From contig NZ_CP132719.1 of the NCBI RefSeq assembly GCF_030845995.1, forward strand, positions 372,001-436,000: DNA of 64,000 nucleotides, read 5' to 3'. The stretch comes from Geothrix sp. 21YS21S-4 (lineage in GTDB: Bacteria > Acidobacteriota > Holophagae > Holophagales > Holophagaceae). Below the pieces are notes generated by a model. That model was not told where the DNA came from and did no database searches. It saw only the letters and a list, made by a program, of their open reading frames with translations. Shown piece by piece: positions 42,548 through 51,238 of this stretch; positions within the stretch are counted from its first letter, which is position 1, and the number at the start of each line of letters is the position of its first letter. Both the position numbers and the translations under genes were made by a program.

Positions 42548-43387
42548 ATGTGGCTTCTGATGAAAGAGACCGTGCTCGCCTGGATCGAGGACCGCGCCGC
42601 CAGCATGGGCGCGTCGCTGGCGTACTACACCCTGTTCTCCATGGCGCCGCTGCTGCTGATCGCCCTGTCGGTGGCGGGCCTCGTCTTCGGCCAGGAGGCC
42701 GCCCGGGGCGAGATCTTCGGCCAGCTCCGCGGGCTGATCGGGGACAACGGGGCCATGGTCATCCAGGACCTGCTCGACCACGTCCACCGGCCGGGCCGGG
42801 GGGTGTCGTCCATGGTGATCGGCGTCGGCATCCTGCTGATCGGGGCCACGTCGGTCTTCACGGAGCTGAAGGCGGATCTGGATCTCATCTGGAAGACGCC
42901 CAAGTCCCCCCGGAGCGGCCTGTGGAGCCTCATCACGGTCCGGATCATGGCGGTGGGGCTGATCCTGGCGTTCGGGTTCCTGCTGGTCATCAGCCTGGTG
43001 CTCAGCGCGGCCCTGACGGGGCTCGGCTCCCACGTGTGGGGACGCATCCCCTACCTGCTCGAGGTGCTGAATTTCCTGAGTTTCACGTTCCTGGCTACCC
43101 TGCTGTTCGCCCTGATCTACCGCTTCGTGCCCGACGCCCGCACCCCGTGGCCGGACGTATGGGCGGGGGCGATGGTCACGTCCCTCCTGTTCGCCGCCGG
43201 AAAGGCCCTGATCGGGCTCTACATCGGCACCAGCGCCGTCGCCAGCGCCTTCGGCGCGGCCGGCGGGCTCGTGGCGCTGCTGGTGTGGGTCTACTACTCG
43301 GCGATGATCTTCCTGTTCGGCGCCGAGTTCACCAAGAGCTGGGCCCGCCGCCGCCTGCTTCCGGGCCCCGTCCCCCAAGTGAAGTAG
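42548..43387 (+). CDS. YihY/BrkB-family inner-membrane protein
   Basis: A 279-aa protein with six hydrophobic helices and family signatures 'ASLAYYTLFSMAPLLLIALS', 'LIWKTPKSPRSG', 'YRFVPDARTPWPDVWAGA' and 'VALLVWVYYSAMIFLFGAEF'. YihY proteins were once called RNase BN, which is wrong; their role is unknown. ATG 42548 is preferred because GGAG lies 5 nt upstream and the family usually starts here; an in-frame ATG at 42485 would add 21 residues. Confidence 0.88.
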   Translation: MWLLMKETVLAWIEDRAASMGASLAYYTLFSMAPLLLIALSVAGLVFGQEAARGEIFGQLRGLIGDNGAMVIQDLLDHVHRPGRGVSSMVIGVGILLIGATSVFTELKADLDLIWKTPKSPRSGLWSLITVRIMAVGLILAFGFLLVISLVLSAALTGLGSHVWGRIPYLLEVLNFLSFTFLATLLFALIYRFVPDARTPWPDVWAGAMVTSLLFAAGKALIGLYIGTSAVASAFGAAGGLVALLVWVYYSAMIFLFGAEFTKSWARRRLLPGPVPQVK

Positions 43388-43463
43388 GCCCGGCGGGAAA
43401 CAACCCCTATCATTGCCCTCTACCGGTTTTCTCCCGCCCTTTCGTCCGATCCCGGAGTGGTCC

Positions 43464-43796
43464 ATGCAGCCCTTTCCCGATGCGTCCTACCTGGTGCAGG
43501 TCCCCGTGCGGGCCCTGGCCTCCGAGCCCGGCGAAGGGGAAGGCGTGGTCCTGATCCGGCCCAAGATCCTGTCGCCGCGGTGGGCGTGGCTGGTGCGGCT
43601 GATGGGGAAGCCCAACTACCGGGTGAAGCTGGACGCGCGCGGCGCCGCGGTGTGGCGCGCCTGCGACGGGAGCCGGAGCGTGGCGGAGGTGGCCGAAGCC
43701 GTCTCCGCCGCCTTCCCCGAGGATCCCGAGACCCCCCGCCGGACGGCCCTGTTCCTGCGGGAACTGGCCAAGGGCGGCTTCGTGCGTTTCGCCTAG
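43464..43796 (+). CDS. PqqD-like (RiPP recognition element) small protein
   Basis: A 110-aa protein whose C-terminal 75 residues resemble PqqD/RRE folds: 'NYRVKLDARGAAVWRACDGSRSVAEVAEAV' -like, quoted here in parts as 'VKLDARGAAVW' and 'GSRSVAEVAEAV'. This matches the pattern 'hxLnxtaaxIwxlcdGxrTvxEIxxxl'. PqqD-like domains bind precursor peptides in RiPP pathways, but no radical SAM enzyme or precursor is next to it. GGAG is 6 nt before ATG 43464. It sits 24 bp upstream of clpS and is probably co-transcribed with the N-degron genes. Confidence 0.72.
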   Translation: MQPFPDASYLVQVPVRALASEPGEGEGVVLIRPKILSPRWAWLVRLMGKPNYRVKLDARGAAVWRACDGSRSVAEVAEAVSAAFPEDPETPRRTALFLRELAKGGFVRFA

Positions 43797-43820
43797 ACTC
43801 TCTCGCGGAGGACGTCGCCC

Positions 43821-44138
43821 ATGCCCAAGCAGCCCAAGGAAGGGAGCCGGGTCCTCACCCGCCAGCGGGCGAAGGTGGAGACGCCGGGGCTGTGGAAGGT
43901 GATCCTCCACAACGACGACTACACCACCCAGGAATTCGTCGTGTGGCTCCTGCGGACGGTCTTCGGGAAGACCGAACCCGAGGCCACGGTCATCATGCTG
44001 GCGGTCCACCGCGCGGGGATGGGCGTCGCGGGCCTCTACACCAAGGACGTGGCCGAGACCCGCGCCGAGCGCGCCCGCCAATTGGCCGAACGCGAAAGCT
44101 TTCCCCTGCTTCTGACGGTGGAGGCCGACCATGCCTGA
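43821..44138 (+). CDS. clpS: ATP-dependent Clp protease adaptor ClpS
   Basis: This 105-aa protein is the N-recognin that delivers N-degron substrates (N-terminal Leu, Phe, Tyr, Trp) to ClpA. Key features are 'ILHNDDYTTQEFVVWLL', with the Asn-Asp pair that binds the substrate alpha-amino group, and the conserved His in 'LAVHRAGMGVAGLY'. The N-terminal 20 residues are the flexible arm. The stop overlaps the clpA start by 8 bp. Confidence 0.95.
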   Translation: MPKQPKEGSRVLTRQRAKVETPGLWKVILHNDDYTTQEFVVWLLRTVFGKTEPEATVIMLAVHRAGMGVAGLYTKDVAETRAERARQLAERESFPLLLTVEADHA

Positions 44139-46380
44139 TTCGCCGCAACTCAGTCCCGCCCTGAACCTGGGCTTCCAGCGGGCCTTCGACCTCGCCAAGG
44201 CCCGGCGCCACGCGGACGTCGCCCTGGAGCACCTCCTGCTCGCCCTGCTGGACGATCCCCACGCGGCCCGCAGCCTGAAGGAGTGCGGCGTGCGGGTGGA
44301 CGCCCTCCGTCAGGACCTGGAGGCCACCCTCCAGACCGTGTTCCAGCCCGTTCCGGAAGGCGATCCCGTCCAGCCCCACAGCACCCTGGGCTTCGTGCGG
44401 GTCGTGGAGCGCTCCCTGGTCCAGGCCTTCAGCTCGGAGCGGGGCCAGGTGGAGGGCGGCGAGCTGCTGCCGGCCTTCCTGGAGGAAGACGACAGCCACG
44501 CCCGGCACCTGCTGGAGCAGCACGGGCTGAAGCGCCTGACGCTGCTCAAGGTCCTGAGCCACGGGCCGTCGGCTTCCAAGTCGAAGCCCGCGAAGAAGGC
44601 CGACCTCCACGTGGAGGAGGAAGAGGTCGCCGTCGCCGAGAATCCCCTGGAGGCCTACGCCACGGACCTGGTGGCCCGGGCCGCCGCGGGCAGGCTGGAT
44701 CCGCTGATGGGCCGCGACGGCGAGATCACCCGCATGGCCCAGGTGCTGTGCCGCCGCCGGAAGAACAACCCTCTGCTGGTGGGCGAGCCCGGCGTCGGGA
44801 AGACCGCCCTGGTGGAGGGCCTGGCCCGGCGGATCCACGAGCGGAACGTGCCGGCGCCGCTGGAGAACGCCCGGATCTACGCCCTCGACCTGGGCGCGCT
44901 CGTGGCGGGCAGCCGCTACCGGGGCGATTTCGAGGAGCGGCTCAAGGCCGTGCTCAAGGCTCTGGAGAAGGAGCCGGGCGCCATCCTGTTCGTGGACGAG
45001 ATGCACACGCTCATGGGCGCCGGCGCGACGTCGGGCGGCGCCATGGACGCGGCCAACCTCCTGAAGCCCGCGCTCGCGTCGGGCGAACTGCGGTGCATCG
45101 GCGCCAGCACGTTCCAGGACATGAAGGGCTCGCTGGACCGCGACCGAGCCCTGTCGCGGCGCTTCCAGGTGGTGGAGGTCACCGAGCCCACGCCGGAGGA
45201 GGCCCTGACGATCCTGCACGGCCTGAAGGTGTCCTACGAGTCCCACCACGGCGTGAAGTACACGGACGAGGGCCTGGAGGCGGCGGTGCGCCTGGCCTCC
45301 AAGCACCTGCCGGAGCGTAAGCTGCCGGACAGCGCCCTGGATGTCCTGGATGAAGCGGGCGCTTCGCAGAAGCTGCTGCCCAAGAAGGCCCGGGCCAAGC
45401 AGGTGGGCGTCGGCGAGATCGAGACGGTGATCGCCCGGATGGCGCGGGTGCCCGTGGCCTCCGTCACCGCCGACGACCGCGAGACCCTGGCCGGGCTGGA
45501 GACCGCGCTCAAGGCGCAGATCTTCGGCCAGAACCTCGCCTGCGAAACCATCGCGGGCGCCATCAAGCTGGCCCGGTCGGGTCTCCGGGATCCCCAGAAG
45601 CCCATGGGCTCCTTCCTGTTCGCCGGTCCCACCGGCGTGGGCAAGACGGAGCTGTCCAAGCAGCTCGCCAAGGCGCTGGGGATCGCGTTCCTCCGCTTCG
45701 ACATGAGCGAGTACCAGGAGAAGCACGCCGTGGCGCGCCTGATCGGGGCGCCGCCGGGGTACGTAGGCTACGAGGAGGGCGGGCTGCTGACGGACGCCGT
45801 TCGGAAATCCCCCCACGCGGTCCTGCTGCTGGACGAACTGGAGAAGGCCCATCCCGACATCTTCGGGATCCTGCTCCAGGTGATGGACCACGCCTCTCTC
45901 ACGGACAGCCACGGCCGCACCGCCGACTTCCGCCACACGGTCCTGGTGATGACCACCAACGTGGGCGCGCGGGATCTGTCCGCCCGCCAGGTGGGCTTCG
46001 CCGAATCGGGAGCCCGCACGTCCTCCACCGGGGCTATGGAGCGGGCGTTCAGCCCGGAGTTCCGGAATCGCCTGGACGCCATCCTCCAGTTCGCCCCGCT
46101 GGGGTGGGCGGAGATGGGCCGCGTGGCGGACAAGCACCTGGCCGAACTCCAGGCGCAGCTGACGGAGAAGAAGGTCCTCCTCGAGTGCACGCCCGAAGCC
46201 CGGGCCTGGCTGGCGGAGCGCGGCCACGACCCCGCCTTCGGGGCGCGGCCCATGGCCCGCCTCATCGAGCGCGAACTGCGCCGCCCCCTCGCGGAGGCGC
46301 TGCTGTTCGGGCCTCTGGCGAAGGGCGGAAAGGCCACGGCGGACCTCAAGGACGGCCGTCTGTGCCTATCTTTCAGCTGA
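44131..46380 (+). CDS. clpA: ATP-dependent Clp protease ATPase subunit ClpA
   Basis: A 749-aa AAA+ unfoldase: N-terminal Clp_N double repeat (about 1-145), D1 with Walker A 'GEPGVGKTA' and Walker B 'ILFVDEMHT', no ClpB-type middle coil, and D2 with 'GPTGVGKTE' and 'LLLDELEKA'. The ClpP-docking loop that is IGL/IGF in most ClpA is 'VGF' here, preceding '[10 protein letters not shown]'. With ClpP (not in the window) it degrades N-degron substrates handed over by ClpS. Overlaps with clpS and aat indicate one operon. Confidence 0.96.
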   Translation: MPDSPQLSPALNLGFQRAFDLAKARRHADVALEHLLLALLDDPHAARSLKECGVRVDALRQDLEATLQTVFQPVPEGDPVQPHSTLGFVRVVERSLVQAFSSERGQVEGGELLPAFLEEDDSHARHLLEQHGLKRLTLLKVLSHGPSASKSKPAKKADLHVEEEEVAVAENPLEAYATDLVARAAAGRLDPLMGRDGEITRMAQVLCRRRKNNPLLVGEPGVGKTALVEGLARRIHERNVPAPLENARIYALDLGALVAGSRYRGDFEERLKAVLKALEKEPGAILFVDEMHTLMGAGATSGGAMDAANLLKPALASGELRCIGASTFQDMKGSLDRDRALSRRFQVVEVTEPTPEEALTILHGLKVSYESHHGVKYTDEGLEAAVRLASKHLPERKLPDSALDVLDEAGASQKLLPKKARAKQVGVGEIETVIARMARVPVASVTADDRETLAGLETALKAQIFGQNLACETIAGAIKLARSGLRDPQKPMGSFLFAGPTGVGKTELSKQLAKALGIAFLRFDMSEYQEKHAVARLIGAPPGYVGYEEGGLLTDAVRKSPHAVLLLDELEKAHPDIFGILLQVMDHASLTDSHGRTADFRHTVLVMTTNVGARDLSARQVGFAESGARTSSTGAMERAFSPEFRNRLDAILQFAPLGWAEMGRVADKHLAELQAQLTEKKVLLECTPEARAWLAERGHDPAFGARPMARLIERELRRPLAEALLFGPLAKGGKATADLKDGRLCLSFS

Positions 46381-47033
46381 CCGACCGGCTGACCTTTCCC
46401 GACCCCAACCTGGCCGAGGACGGCCTCCTCGCCGTGGGCGGAGACCTCGGCGTGGCGCGGCTCCTGCTGGCCTACCGCAGCGGGATCTTCCCGTGGTTCG
46501 GGGAGGACGATCCGCTGCTGTGGTGGTCCCCGCCCGAACGCGCGGTCCTGCGGCCGGGCCACCTCCATCTTTCCGCCCGCACCCGCCGCGCGCTCCGCCA
46601 GCGTCCCTTCGAGATCCGGTTCGACACCGCCTTCGACGCGGTGGTGGCGCAGTGTTCCGGCGTGCCCCGTCCCGGCCAGGACGGCACCTGGATCACGCCC
46701 GAGATGCGGGAGGCCTACGGCGATCTCCACCGCGCGGGCCACGCCCACAGCGTGGAGGCGTGGCGCGACGGGAGCCTTTGCGGCGGGCTGTACGGCGTGG
46801 CGCTGGGGGGCGCCTTCTTCGGCGAGAGCATGTTCAGCCTGGAGCCGGAGGCCAGCCGGGCGGCCCTGGCCGCCCTCGACCGGCGCTTGGCGGAATGGGG
46901 CTTCACCCTCCTGGATGGCCAGCTTCCCCACGAGGGGCTTCTCGCCTACGGGTTCCAGCCCACGCCGCGGAAGGTCTTCCTGGCGGAATTGGAGAGGGCC
47001 CTGAAGACCGAGGATCACTCCGGCGCGTGGTAA
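46362..47033 (+). CDS. aat: Leucyl/phenylalanyl-tRNA--protein transferase
   Basis: Aat adds Leu or Phe from aminoacyl-tRNA to proteins starting with Lys or Arg, creating N-degrons read by ClpS. The 223-aa protein has the family order 'LLAVGGDL', 'YRSGIFPWF', 'WWSPPERAVL' and 'GGLYGVALGGAFFGESMFS'. The start is GTG 46362, lying inside the last 19 bp of clpA in another frame; no better start exists. Transferase, adaptor and unfoldase of one pathway are thus encoded together. Confidence 0.95.
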   Translation: MPIFQLTDRLTFPDPNLAEDGLLAVGGDLGVARLLLAYRSGIFPWFGEDDPLLWWSPPERAVLRPGHLHLSARTRRALRQRPFEIRFDTAFDAVVAQCSGVPRPGQDGTWITPEMREAYGDLHRAGHAHSVEAWRDGSLCGGLYGVALGGAFFGESMFSLEPEASRAALAALDRRLAEWGFTLLDGQLPHEGLLAYGFQPTPRKVFLAELERALKTEDHSGAW

Positions 47034-47175
47034 CGCGTGAAAAGGAAGAATTGGAATGCGCGGGAATCAGGAAAGGTTCCGCGTGAATTTTGGATCGATA
47101 TGGATTGATGCTTTGTTTTTTTAAATATTGAAATATTTAATTTTATAAAAAAAATATAAGAAAATGGCGGCAAAG

Positions 47176-47204
47176 CTGGCGCGGTCCGAGGGGGGGATTA
47201 CATT
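47176..47204 (+). promoter_or_regulatory. Stress-module promoter copy 2 (CTGGCG-N17-TACATT) with upstream A/T tract
   Basis: CTGGCG (47176-47181), a 17-bp spacer with a run of seven G, TACATT (47199-47204), then 'TTCACTCGCTGC'. An A/T tract at about 47093-47165 precedes it. Spacing, G-run and flanks match copy 1 at 31149. There is no terminator between aat and this site that I can identify, so aat read-through may also enter. Confidence 0.55.
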
Positions 47205-47350
47205 GGATTCACTCGCTGCCCACCTTGCCGCCTCACGCGCAAGGCCTGCCGGATTCGGCTGGACAGCCCTCACGTAACGAAGCCCAGCCACATTCCTGGC
47301 TGGCGGTGGCCTCGGCCATCCATGCAGCTCACCCTGCAAAAGGAGGCGTT
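47205..47350 (+). promoter_or_regulatory. Structured 5' leader, copy 2
   Basis: A 146-nt leader, the same length as copy 1. Hairpins: (a) CCAGCCA-CATTCC-TGGCTGG 47284-47303, (b) GGTGGC-CTCG-GCCATC 47305-47320 (one G-U pair), (c) TGCAG-CTCACC-CTGCA 47323-47338, then AGGAGG and ATG. Positions relative to the ATG agree with copy 1 within 1-2 nt. 'TAACGA' is shared upstream of hairpin a. Confidence 0.55.
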
Positions 47351-47623
47351 ATGCCTAATTACGGAACCCCCCAGAATCCCAACAGCCGTCCGGAAAGCAA
47401 TCCCCGCCCTGGCGAGCAGCGGCCTGGGGAGCAGCAGCCCGGCATCTCGCCCAACAGCCCGTTCCCGGATCCGGTCCAGGCCACCGGCAACCTGCGCACT
47501 CCGGCCCCGGGTCGCCAGCAGGAGGAGGATCTCTCCAAGCAGAAGAAGGACAAGGACCAGTGGGACGACGCGTCCAAGAAGTCCGGCCAGCTGGGCGATC
47601 CCATGAGGGAAGCTGAAGAGTAG
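47351..47623 (+). CDS. Small disordered Pro/Gln-rich protein (M-x-x-Y-G-T family, copy 2)
   Basis: A 90-aa hydrophilic protein starting 'MPNYGTPQNPNSRPE', with 'RPGEQRPGEQQPG' -like short repeats (about 20-33), a Pro/Thr-rich middle and a charged Lys/Asp/Glu end (about 58-90). It has one Trp, no Cys and no signal peptide, and should be disordered. It shares the first residues and the whole upstream module with the 31324 gene; the bodies have diverged. AGGAGG is 5 nt before the ATG. A GSP39-like dehydrogenase and LigD follow. Confidence 0.7.
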   Translation: MPNYGTPQNPNSRPESNPRPGEQRPGEQQPGISPNSPFPDPVQATGNLRTPAPGRQQEEDLSKQKKDKDQWDDASKKSGQLGDPMREAEE

Positions 47624-47646
47624 TCCGTTCAGATTCCCCCATAGGG

Positions 47647-47705
47647 CATCCGGGATCCGATACCAGCGGAGGAAGGCTTTCCGCGCGTTGGATCCCGGAT
47701 GTTTT
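47647..47705 (+). terminator. Long two-tier hairpin terminator
   Basis: A perfect 12-bp stem (47647-47658 with 47690-47701) encloses a 31-nt loop that itself contains a 5-bp GCGGA/TCCGC hairpin, followed by TTTT. It separates the small-protein gene from the SDR gene. Confidence 0.7.
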
Positions 47706-47740
47706 GCGCTAAAAAATCAACACTTAGCAGCGAGGTGTCC

Positions 47741-48742
47741 ATGGCCACCCGAACCGACGATCCCATCACTTCCCCGGTCGCCAAGCAGCGCGAGATTCAG
47801 GCCCAGCAGGACGCGAAGGATCAGAAGAAGAACGCCGGAAAGGCCGACGCAACGGCTCCTCCCAAGGAAGCGGTGCAGGCGGGAGCGCGGTTCCATCCGG
47901 ACAAGCTGCCCGCCCAGCACATCGACAAGCCTGGCCGCGAATCCGAACTCGATCTGAAGCCCCACTTCGAAGCGCCTGACTACCGCGGCAGCGGAAAGCT
48001 GGAGGGCATGACGGCTCTCATTACCGGCGGGGATTCGGGGATCGGCCGCTCCGTGGCGGTCCTGTTCGCCCGGGAAGGCGCCGACGTCGCGATCGTGTAC
48101 CTGAACGAGCACGAGGATGCGGAAGTCACCCGCGAACACGTCGAGAAGGAAGGCCAGGAGTGCCTGCTGATCCCCGGCGACGTGAAGGATCCGGCCTTCT
48201 GCAGACGGGCCGTCGACAGGACCGTGGACCGTTTCGGGCGCCTGGACGTGCTGGTGAACAACGCGGCGTTCCAGGAGCACGCCGACAGCATCGAGGACAT
48301 CACGGACGAGCGGCTGGAGGAGACCCTCCGCACCAACGTCTTCGGCTATTTTCAGATGGCCCGCGCCGCGATGCCCCACCTCAAGAAGGGCGCGTCGATC
48401 ATCAACACGGGTTCGGTCACGGGGCTCGAAGGCAGCGCCCATCTCCTGGACTACGCCACGTCCAAGGGCGCCATCCACGCCTTCACCAAGGCGCTGGCGC
48501 AGAACGTGCTGTCCAAGGGGATCCGCGTCAACGCGGTGGCCCCCGGCCCCGTGTGGACGCCGCTGAACCCCGCCGATTCACCCGCGGAGAAGGTGGCCCA
48601 GTTCGGCAGCCAGGTGGACATGCACCGCCCCGCGCAACCGGAGGAGATGGCCCCCGCCTACGTGTTCCTGGCGTCGCCCGTGTGCTCCAGCTACATCTCG
48701 GGCATCGTCCTTCCGGCCACGGGCAGCATCGGCGCCGCATAG
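47741..48742 (+). CDS. SDR-family oxidoreductase (general stress protein 39 / YhdG type)
   Basis: This 333-aa protein has a long charged N-terminal extension (1-85) before a classical SDR domain: 'TGGDSGIGRSVAVLF' cofactor motif, 'NNAAFQEH', the catalytic Ser region 'NTGSVTGLEGS' and 'YATSKGA' (YxxxK). The extension with 'FEAPDYRGSGKLEG' is typical of the YhdG/GSP39 group, dehydrogenases induced by general stress and often found with catalases or Ku/LigD. The substrate is unknown. GAGG is 5 nt before ATG 47741. ligD follows 8 bp later. Confidence 0.9.
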   Translation: MATRTDDPITSPVAKQREIQAQQDAKDQKKNAGKADATAPPKEAVQAGARFHPDKLPAQHIDKPGRESELDLKPHFEAPDYRGSGKLEGMTALITGGDSGIGRSVAVLFAREGADVAIVYLNEHEDAEVTREHVEKEGQECLLIPGDVKDPAFCRRAVDRTVDRFGRLDVLVNNAAFQEHADSIEDITDERLEETLRTNVFGYFQMARAAMPHLKKGASIINTGSVTGLEGSAHLLDYATSKGAIHAFTKALAQNVLSKGIRVNAVAPGPVWTPLNPADSPAEKVAQFGSQVDMHRPAQPEEMAPAYVFLASPVCSSYISGIVLPATGSIGAA

Positions 48743-48750
48743 GAGGAGGG

Positions 48751-51234
48751 ATGGCTGCGGGGAATCTCGCGCGCTACCAGGCGAAGCGGAATTTCGCAGT
48801 GACGCCCGAACCGCAGGAGGGAGGCGAGCCCCACCCGGCCGCCCTTCAGTTCGTGATCCAGAAGCACTGGGCCCGACGCCTCCACTACGACTTCCGGCTG
48901 GAGTTGGAAGGCACGATGAAGAGCTGGGCCGTTCCCCGCGGCCCCAGCTACGATCCCGCCGACAAGCGGATGGCGGTCCACGTCGAGGATCATCCGATCT
49001 CCTACAACCGCTTCGAGGGCGTGATCCCTCCCAGGCAGTACGGCGCGGGCCGGGTGATCATCTGGGACAGGGGCGTGTGGGTGCCCGTGGGCGATCCCGC
49101 CGAAGGCTACCGCGCCGGCAAGCTCAAGTTCGAGCTGTGGGGCCACAAGCTGCGCGGCCGCTGGACCCTCGTCCGGATGCGGGCCCGCGACGAACGCCAG
49201 GACGCGTGGCTGCTGATCAAGGAGCGCGACGGGCTTGAACGGAAGGCCGGGGACTTCAGCGTCGTGGACGAACTTCCCGACAGCGTGGCGAGGCTCCCGC
49301 CGCCTCCTTCCCCGACGAAGAGGCCGCATTCGGCCATTGCGGCAGAGGTGCCCACCGCCCCGCGCAAGCGGTTGCCGGAGGCGCTCGCTCCGATGCTCGC
49401 CACCCTGGTGGACCGCCCTCCCGACGATCCCGATGCCTGGATCTTCGAGATCAAGTTCGACGGCTACCGGATCCTGGCCCGGATCAGCGGAGGGAAGGCG
49501 CGGCTGTTCACCCGCCGCGGCCACGACTGGACGGCGCGCCTTCCCCACCTCGTGAAGGCTCTGGAAGCCCTCCGCCTGAAGCCCGGATGGCTGGACGGGG
49601 AGATCGTCATCCAGGACGAGCAGGGCCGCACCGATTTCCAGGCCCTGCAGAACGCCTTCGAAGCGGAGCGCACCGGGCGGATCGCCTATCACCTGTTCGA
49701 CCTCCCGCACTACGACGCCCGCGATCTGACGGGCGTTCCGCTGGCGCAGCGGCGCGAGCTTCTGGGCTCCCTCCTGCGAGACGCGACCTTTCCGCTGGGC
49801 TTCAGCGGGACCTTCGAGGCGCCTCCCGCACAATTGGTGGCGTCCGCCTGCCGCCTCGGGCTGGAGGGCGTGATCGGCAAGCGGCGGGACGGAGCTTACG
49901 TGTCCGGCCGCTCGCGGGAGTGGATCAAGCTGAAGTGCAGCCAGCGGCAGGAATTCGTCATTGGCGGGTGGACGGATCCGCAGGGCTCGCGCCAGGGATT
50001 CGGATCGCTGCTCCTGGGCGTCCACGCGCCCGGCGGCGACCTCACGTACGTGGGCCGCGTGGGCGCGGGCTTCACCGCCGCCAGCCTGGCCCACCTCCGC
50101 ACGGAACTGCAGAAGCTGGCGGTGGCACGGCGGCCCTTCGCCGGTCCCACGGAGCAGGAATCCAGGGCCCACTGGGTGAAGCCCCGGCTCATCGCGGAGG
50201 TGTCCTTCTCCTCCTGGACCCGCACCGGTCGCATCCGCCAGGGCGTTTTCCACGGGCTGCGCGACGACAAGCCGCCCGCGGCCATCGTCCGCGAAGCGCC
50301 GCAGGTGGCGCTGGGGCCCGATGCGGAAGAGCCACTGCCCGCCCGGCTGCGCGTGTCCCATCCGGAGCGGGTGATCGACCGGGCGACCGGGATCACCAAG
50401 CTGGAGGTGGTCCGCCACTACGCCCGGGTGGGCGAGCTGATGATGGCGCACCTCGCCCACCGGCCGGCGGCGATGCTCCGCGCGCCCCAGGGCGTGGGCC
50501 GGCCGACCTTCTTCCAGAAGCACTTCGAGGAGGAGCCCCTCGACGGCTGGATCAAGCTCGATCCCGCCCTGGAGCCGGACCACGCGCCCTGGGCAGAGAT
50601 CGCGGGGCCCGAAGGGCTGCTGTCCGCGGCCCAGATGAACGTCGTGGAATTCCACACCTGGAACGCCCTCAGCACGCGCATCGATCGGCCCGACCGGATG
50701 ACCTTCGACCTGGATCCCGGCGCGGGCGTCGCGTGGGAGGCCATCCGCGAGGGCGCCGTCCTCGTGAAAACCCTCCTCGAAGAACTGGGCCTCGTTCCCT
50801 TCGTGAAGACCAGCGGCGGGAAGGGGCTGCACGTGGTGGTGCCCATCCGGCGGCTGCACGGATGGGAAGCCGTGAAGGGCTTCTCCCGGGCCATCGTCCA
50901 GCACCTCGCGGTGACCCTCCCCGCGCTGTTCGTCGCCAAGAGCGGCGCCAAGAACCGCGTCGGGAAGATCTTCGTGGACTACCTGCGGAACGGATTCGGA
51001 GCCACCACCGTCTGCGCGTGGTCGGCCCGGGCCCGGCCGGGGCTGGGCGTCTCCGTCCCCATCACGTGGGATGAACTTCCGGCCCTGGAGGGGGCGGCGC
51101 ACTGGACCATTCGGAACGTCGATGCGCGGCTGGCGGTGGGCGACGCCCCCTGGAAGGCCTACGGGAGCGCCGCACGCGGCCTTTCGGCGGCCATGAAGCG
51201 CCTGGGCTACCGTCCGCCCGCGGAAGAGGAATAG
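48751..51234 (+). CDS. ligD: Multifunctional non-homologous end-joining DNA ligase LigD
   Basis: An 827-aa protein with all three LigD modules in the Pseudomonas order. The 3'-phosphoesterase (about 10-160) has 'HWARRLHYDFRLE'. The ATP-dependent ligase (about 210-520) has motif I 'EIKFDGYR', where Lys is adenylated, and motif IV 'LEGVIGKRRDGAY'. The primase-type polymerase (about 540-815) has 'TFDLDPGAGVAWE', with the two metal-binding Asp, and 'TSGGKGLHVVVPI'. With Ku it repairs double-strand breaks in non-growing or desiccated cells. GGAGGAGGG precedes the ATG. It is convergent with ku, 4 bp apart. Confidence 0.97.
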   Translation: MAAGNLARYQAKRNFAVTPEPQEGGEPHPAALQFVIQKHWARRLHYDFRLELEGTMKSWAVPRGPSYDPADKRMAVHVEDHPISYNRFEGVIPPRQYGAGRVIIWDRGVWVPVGDPAEGYRAGKLKFELWGHKLRGRWTLVRMRARDERQDAWLLIKERDGLERKAGDFSVVDELPDSVARLPPPPSPTKRPHSAIAAEVPTAPRKRLPEALAPMLATLVDRPPDDPDAWIFEIKFDGYRILARISGGKARLFTRRGHDWTARLPHLVKALEALRLKPGWLDGEIVIQDEQGRTDFQALQNAFEAERTGRIAYHLFDLPHYDARDLTGVPLAQRRELLGSLLRDATFPLGFSGTFEAPPAQLVASACRLGLEGVIGKRRDGAYVSGRSREWIKLKCSQRQEFVIGGWTDPQGSRQGFGSLLLGVHAPGGDLTYVGRVGAGFTAASLAHLRTELQKLAVARRPFAGPTEQESRAHWVKPRLIAEVSFSSWTRTGRIRQGVFHGLRDDKPPAAIVREAPQVALGPDAEEPLPARLRVSHPERVIDRATGITKLEVVRHYARVGELMMAHLAHRPAAMLRAPQGVGRPTFFQKHFEEEPLDGWIKLDPALEPDHAPWAEIAGPEGLLSAAQMNVVEFHTWNALSTRIDRPDRMTFDLDPGAGVAWEAIREGAVLVKTLLEELGLVPFVKTSGGKGLHVVVPIRRLHGWEAVKGFSRAIVQHLAVTLPALFVAKSGAKNRVGKIFVDYLRNGFGATTVCAWSARARPGLGVSVPITWDELPALEGAAHWTIRNVDARLAVGDAPWKAYGSAARGLSAAMKRLGYRPPAEEE

Positions 51235-51238
51235 CGCC

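Noticed and set aside
47121-47339. 72-codon open frame on the - strand in the leader region
   Set aside because: It runs through the promoter and leader repeat, has no ribosome site and no counterpart at the other copy.
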